The notes beneath the pieces were generated by a model. It was not told the origin of the DNA. It ran no database searches and saw only the letters and a list, made by a program, of their open reading frames with translations. Shown piece after piece: positions 53,115-62,822 of a stretch of 64,000 nt of DNA (positions within the stretch are counted from its first letter, which is position 1; each line of letters opens with the position of its first letter). The stretch is from Natroniella sulfidigena. Its GTDB lineage: Bacteria; Bacillota; Halanaerobiia; Halobacteroidales; Halobacteroidaceae. The position numbers and the translations under genes were made by a program. The stretch is from the NCBI RefSeq assembly GCF_023223645.1, contig NZ_JALKBY010000012.1, forward strand, positions 1-64,000, given 5' to 3'.

Positions 53115-54290
53115 ATGAAGAAAAAATTTATTCTGTTACTTTGTTTAACTTTGTTACTTTTAATTTCTACTCCAGCAATAGCTAGTGAGTTGATTGAGCC
53201 TGATAGTATCATAGAAGAACAAATGAAGAATTTGAATTTAGGTGAATTAGAAGAGGTAGTCAATGATTTAAACCGCGATGCAGGTCATTATTTACCTGAA
53301 TTAGAGGTTAGAAATATAATTGATCTTTTTCAACAAGAAGGAATTTCTGGTATGTCACTTGAGGTTGTTAGGGGGTTAATGCATTATTTATTTGATGAGA
53401 TAGTAGCTAATAGTACTCTGCTTGGGCAGTTGATTATTTTAGCAATGATTGTAGCAATTTTAAAGAGTTTTCAAGGTAATTTTGCTGGACAAGAGGTCAG
53501 TAAATTAGCTAATGGAATTGTCTATCTTGTTTTGGTAATTATTGCTTTAAACTCTTTTAAGATTGCAGTAGCTACTGGAACAGAAGCAATTACAAATATG
53601 GTTGATATTATGCAAGCGATCTTACCATTACTATTGTCTTTATTAGTCAGTATGGGTAATGTTACTTCTGCTGCTTTGTTTCATCCAATCAGCTTTTTGA
53701 TTGTCAGTGCCTTAAGTACTTTGGTTAGAAATGTTGTCTTTCCTTTAATATTTTTAGCAACCATTTTGGATATAGTCAATAATATTTCTGATGAGTTTGA
53801 AGTGACAGGTTTAGCTGGATTATTCAAACAGTTAAGCATGGGAGTTTTAGGAGTGGTTATGACTATTTTTATGGCAACGATAGTAACTCAAGGTACAATT
53901 GGCACAGTCAGTGATGGGGTTACGATTAGAACTGCTAAGTACTTAACAGGTAGTTTCGTTCCAATTGTAGGAGGTTATTTATCTAGTGCTTTAGATATGA
54001 TTATTGGTGGTTCATTGTTGATTAAGAATGCTTTAGGAGTCTTTAGTGTAATTATTATTTTGATCTTTTGTTCTTTATCGGTAGTTAAGATTATTGCTAT
54101 GGCATTTATTTATCGATTAGCAGGTGCGATTATTCAACCGGTCAGTGATCAAAAAATAGTCAGTTGTCTTGATAAGCTAGCAAATAGTCTTTTATTAATC
54201 TTTGGTTCAGTAGCAGCAGTCGGTTTGATGTTCTTTGTAGTAATCATAATCTTGGTTGGTGTAGCTAACTTTAGTGTAATGATGAGGTGA
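53115..54290 (+). CDS. spoIIIAE: Stage III sporulation protein AE
   Basis: 391 residues. Signal peptide ending TPAIAS, a short soluble part, then six to eight spans with ILAMIVAILKSFQGNF and VNNISDEFEVTGLAGLFKQL, the family blocks. Multi-spanning partner of the AG/AH ring. RBS AAGGGCGTGAG. Confidence 0.93.
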   Translation: MKKKFILLLCLTLLLLISTPAIASELIEPDSIIEEQMKNLNLGELEEVVNDLNRDAGHYLPELEVRNIIDLFQQEGISGMSLEVVRGLMHYLFDEIVANSTLLGQLIILAMIVAILKSFQGNFAGQEVSKLANGIVYLVLVIIALNSFKIAVATGTEAITNMVDIMQAILPLLLSLLVSMGNVTSAALFHPISFLIVSALSTLVRNVVFPLIFLATILDIVNNISDEFEVTGLAGLFKQLSMGVLGVVMTIFMATIVTQGTIGTVSDGVTIRTAKYLTGSFVPIVGGYLSSALDMIIGGSLLIKNALGVFSVIIILIFCSLSVVKIIAMAFIYRLAGAIIQPVSDQKIVSCLDKLANSLLLIFGSVAAVGLMFFVVIIILVGVANFSVMMR

Positions 54291-54296
54291 TAAAAA

Positions 54297-54845
54297 TTGG
54301 AGCCGTTACGAGAATGGGTTAGAAATATTGTCTTAGTTATCTTGTTTGCTAATTTTATTCAAATGTTAGTGCCTAGTGGTCAAATGAAAAGGTTTGTCAA
54401 AGTAATTATTGGTTTTTTTATTATCTTAGTAGTATTGAATCCGATTTTAAGTTTGGCCCGCTATCCTCAGCAGATATTGAGCTTAGAGTTAAGTAATATT
54501 CAAAGACCTTCCTTTGAAGAAGTTGTAGAAGATGGTGAAAGTTTAAGAAGAGATCAAAATGAGCAAGTAAAAGGAGAATATAAGCAAAGGTTAAGTAAGC
54601 AGATTGAATCTTTTATAGAATTTAATTTTCAAATTAAACCTACAGTAGAATTAACCTTAGATCAAGAAAATGAATTAGAGCAAGTGGTGATTAAGGGTAG
54701 AAAAGCAGGAGTAACTCCAGTCAATGTTGACTTGTCTGAAGATGATAAGGAGCCTAAATTTGATCAGAAAGAAGAAAGCATGGAAGAATTGATTGCTAAT
54801 TTTTATGGTCTCAATTTAGATCAAGTTGAAGTTAAGCTTGACTAA
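54297..54845 (+). CDS. spoIIIAF: Stage III sporulation protein AF
   Basis: 182 residues from a TTG behind GAGGTGA. Two close spans at the start (NIVLVILFANFIQMLVPSG; VIIGFFIILVVLNPILSL) and an extracytoplasmic domain ending EELIANFYGLNLDQVEVKLD. Matches AF layout. Confidence 0.9.
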   Translation: MEPLREWVRNIVLVILFANFIQMLVPSGQMKRFVKVIIGFFIILVVLNPILSLARYPQQILSLELSNIQRPSFEEVVEDGESLRRDQNEQVKGEYKQRLSKQIESFIEFNFQIKPTVELTLDQENELEQVVIKGRKAGVTPVNVDLSEDDKEPKFDQKEESMEELIANFYGLNLDQVEVKLD

Positions 54846-54921
54846 AGAGCTTTTCAGTTGAGGTGATGCTTATAATAAATTACAATTCAAGCTTTGAATT
54901 AGTTTATAAAGGAGGATAAAA

Positions 54922-55521
54922 ATGGGATCTGAAAATTCATTCTTGAAAGAAATATTGAATAGTAATTTAAGTAGATCACAGCTTAAATTTATTCGCTACT
55001 TAGTTTTATTTATCTTAGTTGGAGTCTTTTTGATGTTGCTTGGCGATTTTGGTAGTGATCTCTCTGAGTCTAAAGTTTCAAATCAAGATTATGAACAACA
55101 GCAATCTAGTTCTGAAGGTGGTTTGACTTTAGAGCGGGAGTTAGAAGAAAAATTGGCATCAATCTTATCCCAGGTACAAGGAGTAGGAAAAGTAGCTGTT
55201 GACGTTACATTAGATACTGGTTCAGAATATATATATGCTAGAGATTATCAACAATCAAGTCAAGAGGTTAAAGAAGAGGATGATGCTGGTGGGGTTAGAA
55301 ATACAGTTGAGTCTGATGATACGGAAGAGATAGTTGTTTTAAATAAGGGGAGTGGAGAGGAAGCATTGGTTGAAAAAGAGATTAGGCCTAAAATTAGAGG
55401 GGTATTGGTTGTTGCTGAAGGAGCACAAAACTCTTATATTAAAGCAGATTTGATGCAGGCAATCAGAAGGGGGTTAGGGGTGGCTAGTCACAAAATTGTT
55501 GTATTACCAAAAGGAAGGTAG
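54922..55521 (+). CDS. spoIIIAG: Stage III sporulation protein AG
   Basis: 199 residues. One span near residues 27-47, then LEEKLASILSQVQGVGKVAV and KIRGVLVVAEGAQNSYIKAD, the ring-building motifs of the AG ring domain. An acidic insertion (SSQEVKEEDDAGG) follows. AG forms the large ring between the two spore membranes. RBS AAGGAGG. Confidence 0.94.
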   Translation: MGSENSFLKEILNSNLSRSQLKFIRYLVLFILVGVFLMLLGDFGSDLSESKVSNQDYEQQQSSSEGGLTLERELEEKLASILSQVQGVGKVAVDVTLDTGSEYIYARDYQQSSQEVKEEDDAGGVRNTVESDDTEEIVVLNKGSGEEALVEKEIRPKIRGVLVVAEGAQNSYIKADLMQAIRRGLGVASHKIVVLPKGR

Positions 55522-55530
55522 GGAATAATA

Positions 55531-56136
55531 ATGATTATAGGTAAATCAGATTTAAAAAAGAAATTTGGTTGGTTTTTAGTGTTAATGGTTTGGGTAGGGA
55601 TGGTAACTGCTGTTGTAGTTCATCAACTTCCTGAAGAAGAGCAGTTAGCTGAAGTTTCTTCAAAGCAAGAAGTTGAAATTGAGACAACAGATTATGAAGA
55701 AATGGGTGAAGATCAATTAAAAGAGGTTGATAAGCTAGAAGAAGAATTAGCAATTAGTGTTGCAGAGGAGAAGAGTCATGACCAGAACTTTTTTGTAGAA
55801 TATAGAATGGAAAGGGATCAAGCTCGTAGTGAACAGATTAATCTATTACGGGAAATGATTAACAACCCTAATTCTGACAATAAATTAAAGGTTCAAGCAC
55901 AGGAGCGATTATTAAAAATAACTAATAATATAGAGAAAGAGATGGGAATTGAGAGCATGATTAGAGCAAGAGGTTATGATGATGGCTTAGCATTCTTACA
56001 TGACAATTCAATAGAGTTGATTATAGCTACTGAAGGATTACAAAAACAGGATGTAGCTAAGATAGGAGATATAGTTTCTAATAGTACAGGAATTGGTTTG
56101 GAAAATGTGACTATAATTGAGAAAAAACCTGAATGA
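55531..56136 (+). CDS. spoIIIAH: Stage III sporulation protein AH
   Basis: 201 residues. One N-terminal span (FGWFLVLMVWVGMVTAVVV), a linker, then the YscJ/FliF-like ring domain with YRMERDQARSEQINLLREMI and IEKEMGIESMIRARGYDD. AH binds SpoIIQ across the septum. Starts 9 bases after AG. Confidence 0.94.
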   Translation: MIIGKSDLKKKFGWFLVLMVWVGMVTAVVVHQLPEEEQLAEVSSKQEVEIETTDYEEMGEDQLKEVDKLEEELAISVAEEKSHDQNFFVEYRMERDQARSEQINLLREMINNPNSDNKLKVQAQERLLKITNNIEKEMGIESMIRARGYDDGLAFLHDNSIELIIATEGLQKQDVAKIGDIVSNSTGIGLENVTIIEKKPE

Positions 56137-56187
56137 ATTGACAAATAGATAGAAATAATATATAATAATTAGATAAGTTTATTGCTT

Positions 56188-56225
56188 AACTCAGGTGAAT
56201 TGTTCGCGAACCTGGGTTTTTCTTT
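56188..56225 (+). terminator. Intrinsic terminator after spoIIIAH
   Basis: AACTCAGGT pairs with AACCTGGGTT around a loop containing GTTCGCG, followed by TTTTTC. It closes the spoIIIA operon. Confidence 0.75.
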
Positions 56226-56317
56226 TAGTTTGATTAAAATAATATGTTTTTTTAAAAGAGGAAATTGTGTGTTATTTATAGAAATCTAATTAAGTGAGTA
56301 ATATAGGAGGGAGAAGA

Positions 56318-58183
56318 ATGAAGAAAAATAAGGTTAAGATAACAGATACTACATTAAGAGATGCTCATCAATCCCTATGGGCAACTAGAATGAGAATTGA
56401 AGATATGCTACCGATAGTTGGGAAAATGGATGAAGTAGGTTATCATTCTTTTGAAGTATGGGGTGGAGCAACTTTTGATGTCTGCATGCGTTTTTTACAA
56501 GAAGATCCATGGGAGCGTTTAAGGTTATTAAATAATTACATTACTAAGACTCCATTGCAGATGTTATTAAGAGCACAGAATGTAGTTGGCTATAAGCATT
56601 ATCCTGATGATGTAGTCAGAAAATTTGTCGAAAAAGCAGCCGAGAATGGAATAGATATTTTTAGAATTTTTGATGCATTGAATGATGTCAGAAATATGAG
56701 GACTGCTGTGGAGGCAGTAAAAGAGACGGGTAAACATGCACAAGCAACTATATCCTATACAGTAAGCCCAGTACATACGATTGAACATTATGTAGAAAAT
56801 GCGGTTACTTTAGAGCAGATGGGTGCTGACTCTATCTGTATTAAGGATATGGCGGGTTTGTTGAGACCATATAAAGCGTATGATCTAGTAACAGCATTAA
56901 AAGAAGAGATAGATTTACCGATTCAATTACATAGTCATTATATTGGTGGATTAGCAATGCCTACCTATGTAAAAGCAATTGAAGCTGGAGTAGATATTGT
57001 TGATACTGCTACTGCATCTTTAGCTTTTGGTTCTTCGCAACCACCAGTAGAGACAATGACTGCTATCCTAGAGGATACAGAATATGATACTGGACTTGAG
57101 CTAGATCAGTTATTTGATATAGATAGTTACTTTGAGCAAGTAAGAAGAAAAAGAGGGTATGATCGTGGAGTTACTAAGATTACTGATATGCAGACTTTCT
57201 CTCATCAAGTACCAGGAGGAATGATGTCTAATTTAGTATCTCAGTTGGAAGAACAGGATTCATTAGATAGAATTCAAGATGTATTAGATGAAATTCCAAA
57301 AGTGAGAGAAGAGTTAGGTTATCCACCATTAGTAACCCCTACTAGTCAAGTTGTAGGTGTACAGTCAGTGTTTAATGTATTATTAGGTGAAAGATATAAG
57401 GTGATTCCTGATGAGGTTAAATCTTATGTTAAGGGCTATTATGGGAAGCCACCAGCAGAGATTGATCCTAAGGTAAAAGAGTTAGCGATTGGTGATGAGG
57501 AACCAATTACTTGCCGACCAGCTGATTTATTAGATCCAATTTTGGATGATATCAAAGATGAAGTGGAACAATATGTAGAGAAAGAAGAAGATTATCTGAG
57601 TTATGCTTTGTTCCCTCAAGTTGCTTTGAAGTTTTTAAAGAGAAGAAAGCAAGATAAAAATATATTTGGAGAGACTAATAATAATCAAATTTCAGGGGAG
57701 GAAGAAGAAATGGAAATAAAAGATATTAAGGAATTAGTTGAAATGTTAGATGAGACTGATATTTCAGAGATTAATTTGGAAAGTGATGGAACAAAAGTAA
57801 GTATTAAGAAAGGTGGTAAGGTTGTAGCTCAAGAAGTGAGTGAAGATACTGCTACTCAAGCTGTAGAAACTGAGCCAACTGTCGTTGAGACTGAAGATAC
57901 TGAAGTTGAAGCTGATACTAAAACTGCTAAAACTCCAGCAGCTGGAGAGAAGGTTGAGGCTCCAATGGTTGGAACATTCTATCGTTCTCCTGCACCAGAT
58001 GCTGATCCATTTGTAGAGATAGGAGATATAGTAGAAGAAGGCGATACGATCTGTATTATTGAAGCGATGAAATTGATGAATGAAATTGAAGCAGAATTTA
58101 AATGTAAAATTGTTGATATCTTAGTTGAAGATGCAGAACCAATTGAATATGGTCAACCATTATTTGTTGTTGAAAGAGTATAA
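56318..58183 (+). CDS. Pyruvate/oxaloacetate carboxyltransferase fused to an AccB-like biotin carrier
   Basis: 621 residues. [19 protein letters not shown] opens the HMGL-like carboxyltransferase barrel, with [10 protein letters not shown] (Asp/Asn), [11 protein letters not shown] (carbamylated-type Lys), [10 protein letters not shown] (His ligands) and a PYC/OadA domain after residue 300. From about codon 465, [20 protein letters not shown] begins an AccB-type protein ending [15 protein letters not shown] (biotinyl Lys). An internal ribosome site lies before the Met of that part. With accC next, the likely enzyme is a two-subunit pyruvate carboxylase or a decarboxylase. ATG 56318 follows GGAGGG. 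Confidence 0.9.
   Translation: MKKNKVKITDTTLRDAHQSLWATRMRIEDMLPIVGKMDEVGYHSFEVWGGATFDVCMRFLQEDPWERLRLLNNYITKTPLQMLLRAQNVVGYKHYPDDVVRKFVEKAAENGIDIFRIFDALNDVRNMRTAVEAVKETGKHAQATISYTVSPVHTIEHYVENAVTLEQMGADSICIKDMAGLLRPYKAYDLVTALKEEIDLPIQLHSHYIGGLAMPTYVKAIEAGVDIVDTATASLAFGSSQPPVETMTAILEDTEYDTGLELDQLFDIDSYFEQVRRKRGYDRGVTKITDMQTFSHQVPGGMMSNLVSQLEEQDSLDRIQDVLDEIPKVREELGYPPLVTPTSQVVGVQSVFNVLLGERYKVIPDEVKSYVKGYYGKPPAEIDPKVKELAIGDEEPITCRPADLLDPILDDIKDEVEQYVEKEEDYLSYALFPQVALKFLKRRKQDKNIFGETNNNQISGEEEEMEIKDIKELVEMLDETDISEINLESDGTKVSIKKGGKVVAQEVSEDTATQAVETEPTVVETEDTEVEADTKTAKTPAAGEKVEAPMVGTFYRSPAPDADPFVEIGDIVEEGDTICIIEAMKLMNEIEAEFKCKIVDILVEDAEPIEYGQPLFVVERV
57694..57712 (+). promoter_or_regulatory. Internal ribosome site and start for a free AccB-like protein
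   Basis: AGGGGAGGAAGAAGAA leads to ATG 57710 in the frame of the fusion gene; translation there would give a separate biotin carrier of about 157 residues beginning [13 protein letters not shown], the usual AccB N-terminus. Confidence 0.45.
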
Positions 58184-58198
58184 AGGAGCAGTGATAAA

Positions 58199-59551
58199 AT
58201 GTTTGATAAAATACTAGTAGCGAATCGAGGCGAAATAGCATTAAGAATTATTAGAGCATGCCAAGAACTTGATATAAAAGCGGTAGCGGTTTATTCTGAA
58301 GCAGATAAGGATGCATTACATGTTAAATGTGCTGATGAATCATACTGTATTGGAGCTGCTTCATCAAATGAAAGCTACTTAAATATTCCTAGTTTGATTA
58401 GTGTAGCTGAAATTGCTAATGTAGATGCAATTCATCCGGGATATGGATTTTTATCAGAAAATGCTGATTTTGCAGAGGTTTGTGAAGAATGTGGCTTTAA
58501 GTTTATTGGCCCAAGAGCTGAAAGCATTAGAAGAATGGGAGATAAATCTGTTGCTAGAGAAACAATGATTGAAGCAGGTGTGCCAGTAGTACCCGGAACT
58601 GAAGGAGTTTTAGAAAGCAAAGAAAAAGCAGTTGAAGTTGCAAATGATATTGGATATCCAGTCATCGTTAAAGCTTCCTTTGGTGGAGGCGGTCGAGGAA
58701 TGAGAATTGCTAATAGTGAAGATGAAGTAATCCAAGCATTCCAAACAGCTAGTTCGGAGGCAGAAGCTGCTTTTGGTAATGCTGAAGTATATTTAGAAAA
58801 ATATGTTGAAAATCCACGCCATATTGAATTTCAGATTTTAGCAGATGAACATGGTAATGTGGTTCATTTAGGTGAGCGTGATTGTTCAATTCAAAGACGA
58901 CACCAAAAAGTAGTTGAAGAAGCACCATCACCAGCTATTGATCCTGATTTAAGGGATGAGATGGGCTTAGCAGCAATTAAAGCTGCGAAAGCGGTTGATT
59001 ATTATAATGCTGGAACAATAGAAATGTTACTTGATAAGTATGATAATTATTATTTCATTGAAATGAATACCAGAATTCAGGTAGAGCATCCTGTTACTGA
59101 ATTAGTAACTAAGATAGATATTATCAAAGAACAGATCAAAATAGCAGCAGGAAAAGAGTTAGACTATACACAAGAAGAAATTGAGATCAGTGGTGCTGCT
59201 ATTGAATGTAGAATCAATGCTGAAGATCCTAGCAAGAACTTTAGACCATCCCCTGGTACTATAGAGGAATATATTATTCCAGGAGGATTGGGAGTTAGAA
59301 TTGATAGTTCTGTTTATCCTAATTATATGATTCCTCCTTTTTATGATTCAATGGTTGCTAAATTAATAACTTGGGGTCGTGATCGTAAAGAGGCTCGTAA
59401 GAGAATGTTAAGAGCATTGAATGAATTTAAAATTGAAGGAATTAAGACAACAATTCCATTCCATAAAGAAGTATTACAGAATGAATACTTTATCACAGGG
59501 AACTTCGATACAGGGTTTATTGAAGACCATATTGCACATAGCGAAGAATAA
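58199..59551 (+). CDS. accC: Biotin carboxylase
   Basis: 450 residues. [21 protein letters not shown], the ATP-grasp loop [28 protein letters not shown] and [14 protein letters not shown] are all standard. It carboxylates the biotin of the carrier domain encoded just upstream (15 bases). The unit supplies either pyruvate carboxylation or, with a separate transferase, malonyl-CoA. Confidence 0.95.
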   Translation: MFDKILVANRGEIALRIIRACQELDIKAVAVYSEADKDALHVKCADESYCIGAASSNESYLNIPSLISVAEIANVDAIHPGYGFLSENADFAEVCEECGFKFIGPRAESIRRMGDKSVARETMIEAGVPVVPGTEGVLESKEKAVEVANDIGYPVIVKASFGGGGRGMRIANSEDEVIQAFQTASSEAEAAFGNAEVYLEKYVENPRHIEFQILADEHGNVVHLGERDCSIQRRHQKVVEEAPSPAIDPDLRDEMGLAAIKAAKAVDYYNAGTIEMLLDKYDNYYFIEMNTRIQVEHPVTELVTKIDIIKEQIKIAAGKELDYTQEEIEISGAAIECRINAEDPSKNFRPSPGTIEEYIIPGGLGVRIDSSVYPNYMIPPFYDSMVAKLITWGRDRKEARKRMLRALNEFKIEGIKTTIPFHKEVLQNEYFITGNFDTGFIEDHIAHSEE

Positions 59552-59602
59552 GTCTCCTTTAATAGATTAGAGAGTTTTAAATTAAAGAAAGGGGGAAAGA
59601 TA

Positions 59603-60019
59603 ATGAGCCAGACAGATAATAGTGTAGGAGCAATCAGAATTGCTAATGAAGTAGTCAGTATTATTGCTGGTTTAGCTGCAACTGAAGTTGAGGGTGTAGC
59701 TGGAATGAGTGGAGGATTAGCCGGTGGTATTGCTGAAATGTTAGGTAGAAAGAACTTAACTAAAGGTGTTAAGGTTGAAGTCGGTGAAACTGAAGCTGCA
59801 ATAGATTTATATGTGATTATGAACTATGGGGTCAGTATTCCTGATGTATCTTGGAAAATACAAGAAAGTGTAAAGAATGCTATTGAAAATATGACCGGGT
59901 TAGATGTAGTAGAAGTCAATATTCATATACAAGGTGTTAGTTTTGAGGATGAAGATGAGGATGAAGATGAAGTAGTACTAGAAGAAGAAGAGGCTACTGA
60001 TGTTCATAGAGTAAGATAA
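59603..60019 (+). CDS. Asp23/Gls24-family envelope stress protein
   Basis: 138 residues. IRIANEVVSIIAGLAATEVE and GVSIPDVSWKIQESVKNAIE with the ending VEVNIHIQGV are the family signature; the tail is a run of Asp and Glu. AmaP and DUF2273 proteins follow, as in the amaP-asp23 clusters where AmaP anchors Asp23 to the membrane. Confidence 0.9.
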   Translation: MSQTDNSVGAIRIANEVVSIIAGLAATEVEGVAGMSGGLAGGIAEMLGRKNLTKGVKVEVGETEAAIDLYVIMNYGVSIPDVSWKIQESVKNAIENMTGLDVVEVNIHIQGVSFEDEDEDEDEVVLEEEEATDVHRVR

Positions 60020-60092
60020 TTGATAATAAAAGCTAACTCTGGTTAAGTTTCAATCGGAGTTAGCTTATATGCTTATTAAGAGGTGAGTAAAA

Positions 60093-60626
60093 GTGAAGTT
60101 GTTTGATAGATTTTTTATGTTATTATTTACAGTGATATTGATTCTTCTATCTTTAACAATGATTGGGTTATCAGTGGAATTAATTTCTTCTCAGTATTTA
60201 TTCGAATTTGTTAAAGGATTGGAGAATAGAATTGAAGTAGGGATTCTTGGGTTAATCTTTTTTTTGATGTCAGTAAGGATTTTACAGTTGCTATTTAGAA
60301 GAAAAAAGAGCAAGTCTGCGTTAATAAAGAGTTCTAAATCAGGAAAAATTATGATTAGTTTAGAGGCAATTAATAATTTAGTCAAAAATTTAGTAAGGCA
60401 AGAAGATGAAGTTATAGAGATTGACTCTGTTCTTAAAGCTGAAGAAAAAGGAGTACATATTTCTTTGAAGTTAGCAGTAATTTCTGAAACTAATGTACCT
60501 CAATTGAGTCAAAGGTTGCAGGAAGTTATTAAAGAGCAGGTAACTGAATCTACAGGGGTTAAGGTTGGTCAAGTAGAAATTTTAGTTAAAGAGCTTCAAT
60601 CAGAAGCAGGAGCGAGATTAGATTAA
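60093..60626 (+). CDS. amaP: AmaP-like membrane anchor of the Asp23 cluster
   Basis: 177 residues from a GTG after GAGGTGAG. Two spans (FFMLLFTVILILLSLTMIG; VGILGLIFFLMSVRILQLLF) and a C-terminal Asp23-like domain (ISLEAINNLVKNLVRQEDE, VKVGQVEILVKELQ). AmaP tethers Asp23-type proteins to the membrane. Confidence 0.85.
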   Translation: MKLFDRFFMLLFTVILILLSLTMIGLSVELISSQYLFEFVKGLENRIEVGILGLIFFLMSVRILQLLFRRKKSKSALIKSSKSGKIMISLEAINNLVKNLVRQEDEVIEIDSVLKAEEKGVHISLKLAVISETNVPQLSQRLQEVIKEQVTESTGVKVGQVEILVKELQSEAGARLD

Positions 60627-60645
60627 AAAAGAGGTGTTTATTTAA

Positions 60646-60879
60646 ATGATTGAATTAGATGATTTAATACAATATTTAAGCCTCTTGAGTGATTATAAAG
60701 GTAGGATTATAGGTGTTTTGTTGGGTTTCTTTATTTCCTTATTGATCATTAGATTTGGAGTTATTTTAGCCCTTTTTATCTTAATTTGGATGGGGCTTGG
60801 TTATTATTTAGGGTTAAGATTTGATCGGAGAGAAGATATCAGGGATATAATTAATGATATTTTGCCTCCAAATGAATAA
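60646..60879 (+). CDS. DUF2273 small membrane protein
   Basis: 77 residues. YKGRIIGVLLGFFISLLIIR with the following LILIWMGLGYYLGLRFDRRED gives two spans and the DUF2273 GR-IGxxxG pattern. Third gene of the asp23-amaP cluster. The tail DIINDILPPNE matches the family ending. Confidence 0.88.
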   Translation: MIELDDLIQYLSLLSDYKGRIIGVLLGFFISLLIIRFGVILALFILIWMGLGYYLGLRFDRREDIRDIINDILPPNE

Positions 60880-60917
60880 AAAATTTTATTTTCTATTAAA
60901 TTAAGATTAATTCTAGG

Positions 60918-60944
60918 CCACCTGCTGGGAATAGGTGGTTTTTT
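60918..60944 (+). terminator. Intrinsic terminator before nusB
   Basis: CCACCT pairs with AGGTGG around GCTGGGAAT and is followed by TTTTTT. Confidence 0.8.
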
Positions 60945-60996
60945 GAATTGAATAAATTATTTGATTTAGGGACGTATTAAAGAGGGGGAGATTAAA

Positions 60997-61425
60997 ATTA
61001 GTCGTAGTATAAATAGACATCAAGCGAGAGAAATCATTATTCAACTTTTATATCAGATGGATATTAACCAGGAGAGTTTAGAACAGAATTTAAATGTTTT
61101 AAGAGAAGAACAACCAGAATTAGATTTGAGTTCAGGATTTTTAGTAGAGTTAATTCAAGGAGTAGTAGAAAACTTAGAACAAATTGATCATGTAATTACT
61201 CAAAATGCAGTAGATTGGAAGATTGAGCGAATGGGCAAAGTTGATAAAAGTATTATTAGGTTAGCTGTTTATGAGATTTTATATCAAGATGAAATACCAG
61301 TTGCAGTTTCAATTAATGAAGCTGTCGAATTAGCTAAAAGCTTCAGTGATCAACAATCTAGTAAGTTTGTAAATGGAGTATTAGGTAATATAGCTGATGC
61401 TTTAGAAGATAGAGAGGAGGACTAG
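60997..61425 (+). CDS. nusB: Transcription antitermination factor NusB, AUU start
   Basis: 142 residues, the usual length, if read from ATT 60997: (M)SRSINRHQAREIIIQLLYQM restores the first helix. AGAGGGGGAG ends 6 bases before it. The first usual start codon, ATG 61057, would lose 20 conserved residues and lies 66 bases from any ribosome site. DKSIIRLAVYEILYQDEIPV and VAVSINEAVELAKSF are the family core, with SSKFVNGVLGNIA at the end. NusB binds boxA RNA with NusE for rRNA antitermination. Confidence 0.95.
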   Translation: MSRSINRHQAREIIIQLLYQMDINQESLEQNLNVLREEQPELDLSSGFLVELIQGVVENLEQIDHVITQNAVDWKIERMGKVDKSIIRLAVYEILYQDEIPVAVSINEAVELAKSFSDQQSSKFVNGVLGNIADALEDREED

Positions 61426-61430
61426 CTCAA

Positions 61431-62363
61431 GTGATTTTAGGGGTTGATACTAGTAATTATACTACTTCTGCAGCACTATTAGATACTTCTGGGAAGTTGA
61501 TTGCTCAAAAAAGAGAGCGGTTAGAAGTTAAGCAGGGAGAAAGAGGACTGCGACAATCAGAAGCGGTCTTTCAACATGTTAAGAAGTTACCAGATGTGAT
61601 CGCTGAGATAGCTGAAGATAGAAAGGGAGAGTTGACTAAGATTGTAGTCAGTACAAGCCCAACTTCCCAACCGAATTCTTATATGCCTGTCTTTAGAGTT
61701 GGTGAGGGCCAAGCTAAAAGTCTAGCCAGTATTTTAGGTTTACCTTTAGTTGAAACCACTCATCAAGAAGGCCATTTAATGGCTGGAGTCTGGTCAACAG
61801 GGTTAGAGACTGAAGAGTTTTTAGCGATTCATTTATCTGGTGGTACATCTGAATTATTAAAGGTTAGCAAGAAACAGGAATTAGGTTTTGAAGTAGAAGT
61901 ATTAGGAACTAGTCAAGATTTACATGCGGGCCAATTTATCGATCGAGTAGGAGTAGAATTGGGGCTACCATTTCCTGCTGGGCCATGTTTAGAAGAGTTA
62001 GCCACAGAGGGTGAATTAGGAGAAATTATTATTCCCTCTGCAGTTGATGGATATCAGATGAGCTTTTCAGGGCCAACTTCAGCAGCAATGAGAGCGATTG
62101 AAGCAGGAGAGAAGAAAGCTGATATTGCCCTAGCAGTCCAACAAGCAATTGCTAATACGGTAGAGAAGGTAGTAAGAAAAGCTGTTGTGGAAGAAAAGTT
62201 GACCGAGATCTTAATTGTAGGTGGAGTAGCAGCCAATCAATATATAAGAGCGAGATTAAGGAAGAGGTTGGAACATCCAAGAATCGGAGCTAAATTATAC
62301 TTTGCTGATCCGGAGTGGAGTAGTGATAACGCGGTAGGCACCGCAGCATTGGCATTGGAGTAG
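61431..62363 (+). CDS. Kae1/TsaD-like protein (paralogue)
   Basis: 310 residues from a GTG behind GAGGAGGA. ILGVDTSNYTTSAALLD opens the ASKHA fold; TTHQEGHLMAGV holds the metal His pair; AIHLSGGTSELLKV and ILIVGGVAANQYIRARL complete it. It differs from the true TsaD and is the paralogue often placed after nusB in Clostridia; function not settled. The last codons GTAALALE are duplicated 110 bases downstream, where they run on as EREIEW, so the current stop may be due to an insertion. Confidence 0.8.
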   Translation: MILGVDTSNYTTSAALLDTSGKLIAQKRERLEVKQGERGLRQSEAVFQHVKKLPDVIAEIAEDRKGELTKIVVSTSPTSQPNSYMPVFRVGEGQAKSLASILGLPLVETTHQEGHLMAGVWSTGLETEEFLAIHLSGGTSELLKVSKKQELGFEVEVLGTSQDLHAGQFIDRVGVELGLPFPAGPCLEELATEGELGEIIIPSAVDGYQMSFSGPTSAAMRAIEAGEKKADIALAVQQAIANTVEKVVRKAVVEEKLTEILIVGGVAANQYIRARLRKRLEHPRIGAKLYFADPEWSSDNAVGTAALALE

Positions 62364-62446
62364 CAGGACTAATATCAACTATAGTAATGTCTAAAAAGTA
62401 TTAAATTATCATCATCCACTACTGGTTTTGTTTTTTTAACCAGGAG

Positions 62447-62483
62447 AGGCACTGCAGCATTGGCATTGGAGAGGGAAATTGAA
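62447..62483 (+). repeat. Duplicate of the Kae1-like gene's 3' end
   Basis: AGGCACTGCAGCATTGGCAT and TGGAG repeat 62337-62360 with one change (ACC to ACT). After it the frame would read EREIEW and stop at TAA 62481. Between the copies are 85 bases with a CTGGTT/AACCAG hairpin. Confidence 0.7.
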
Positions 62484-62604
62484 TGGTAAACATGGTAATT
62501 TTTTAAAATTAAATTGTATATTGTGAAAATGGTTTTATTATAGTATAATAAAGATTAGTTAGTGATTACTTACTTTCATTCGTAATTGTATAATATAAAT
62601 TACA

Positions 62605-62755
62605 ATAATGTGGCACTTTTGATTTGGCGGGTAGAAATGATATTTGTAGGGGCAGGTCTCTGTGCCTGCCCATGTTAAATCACGGGCGACCACGGAGAGT
62701 CGCCCCTACAAAACACATTCTTTCACGAACGAAAAGTGACACTAAATATCAAATA
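62605..62755. repeat. Mosaic repeat island before nfnA
   Basis: The 459-base gap holds no gene beyond the duplicated gene end. AATGTGGCAC at the left; TAGGGGCAGGTCTCTGTGCC, then GGGCGACCACGGAGAGTCGC and CCCTACA form a large imperfect hairpin; AGTGACACTAAATATCAA closes it. The same left block and ending occur in the island at 15.8-16.2 kb. Confidence 0.7.
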
Positions 62756-62822
62756 AGTTTAGAGTTTATAATTAACTTACAATAAAGAATTATTTTTAAA
62801 GAGAATTGGAGGAGGGACTAGA

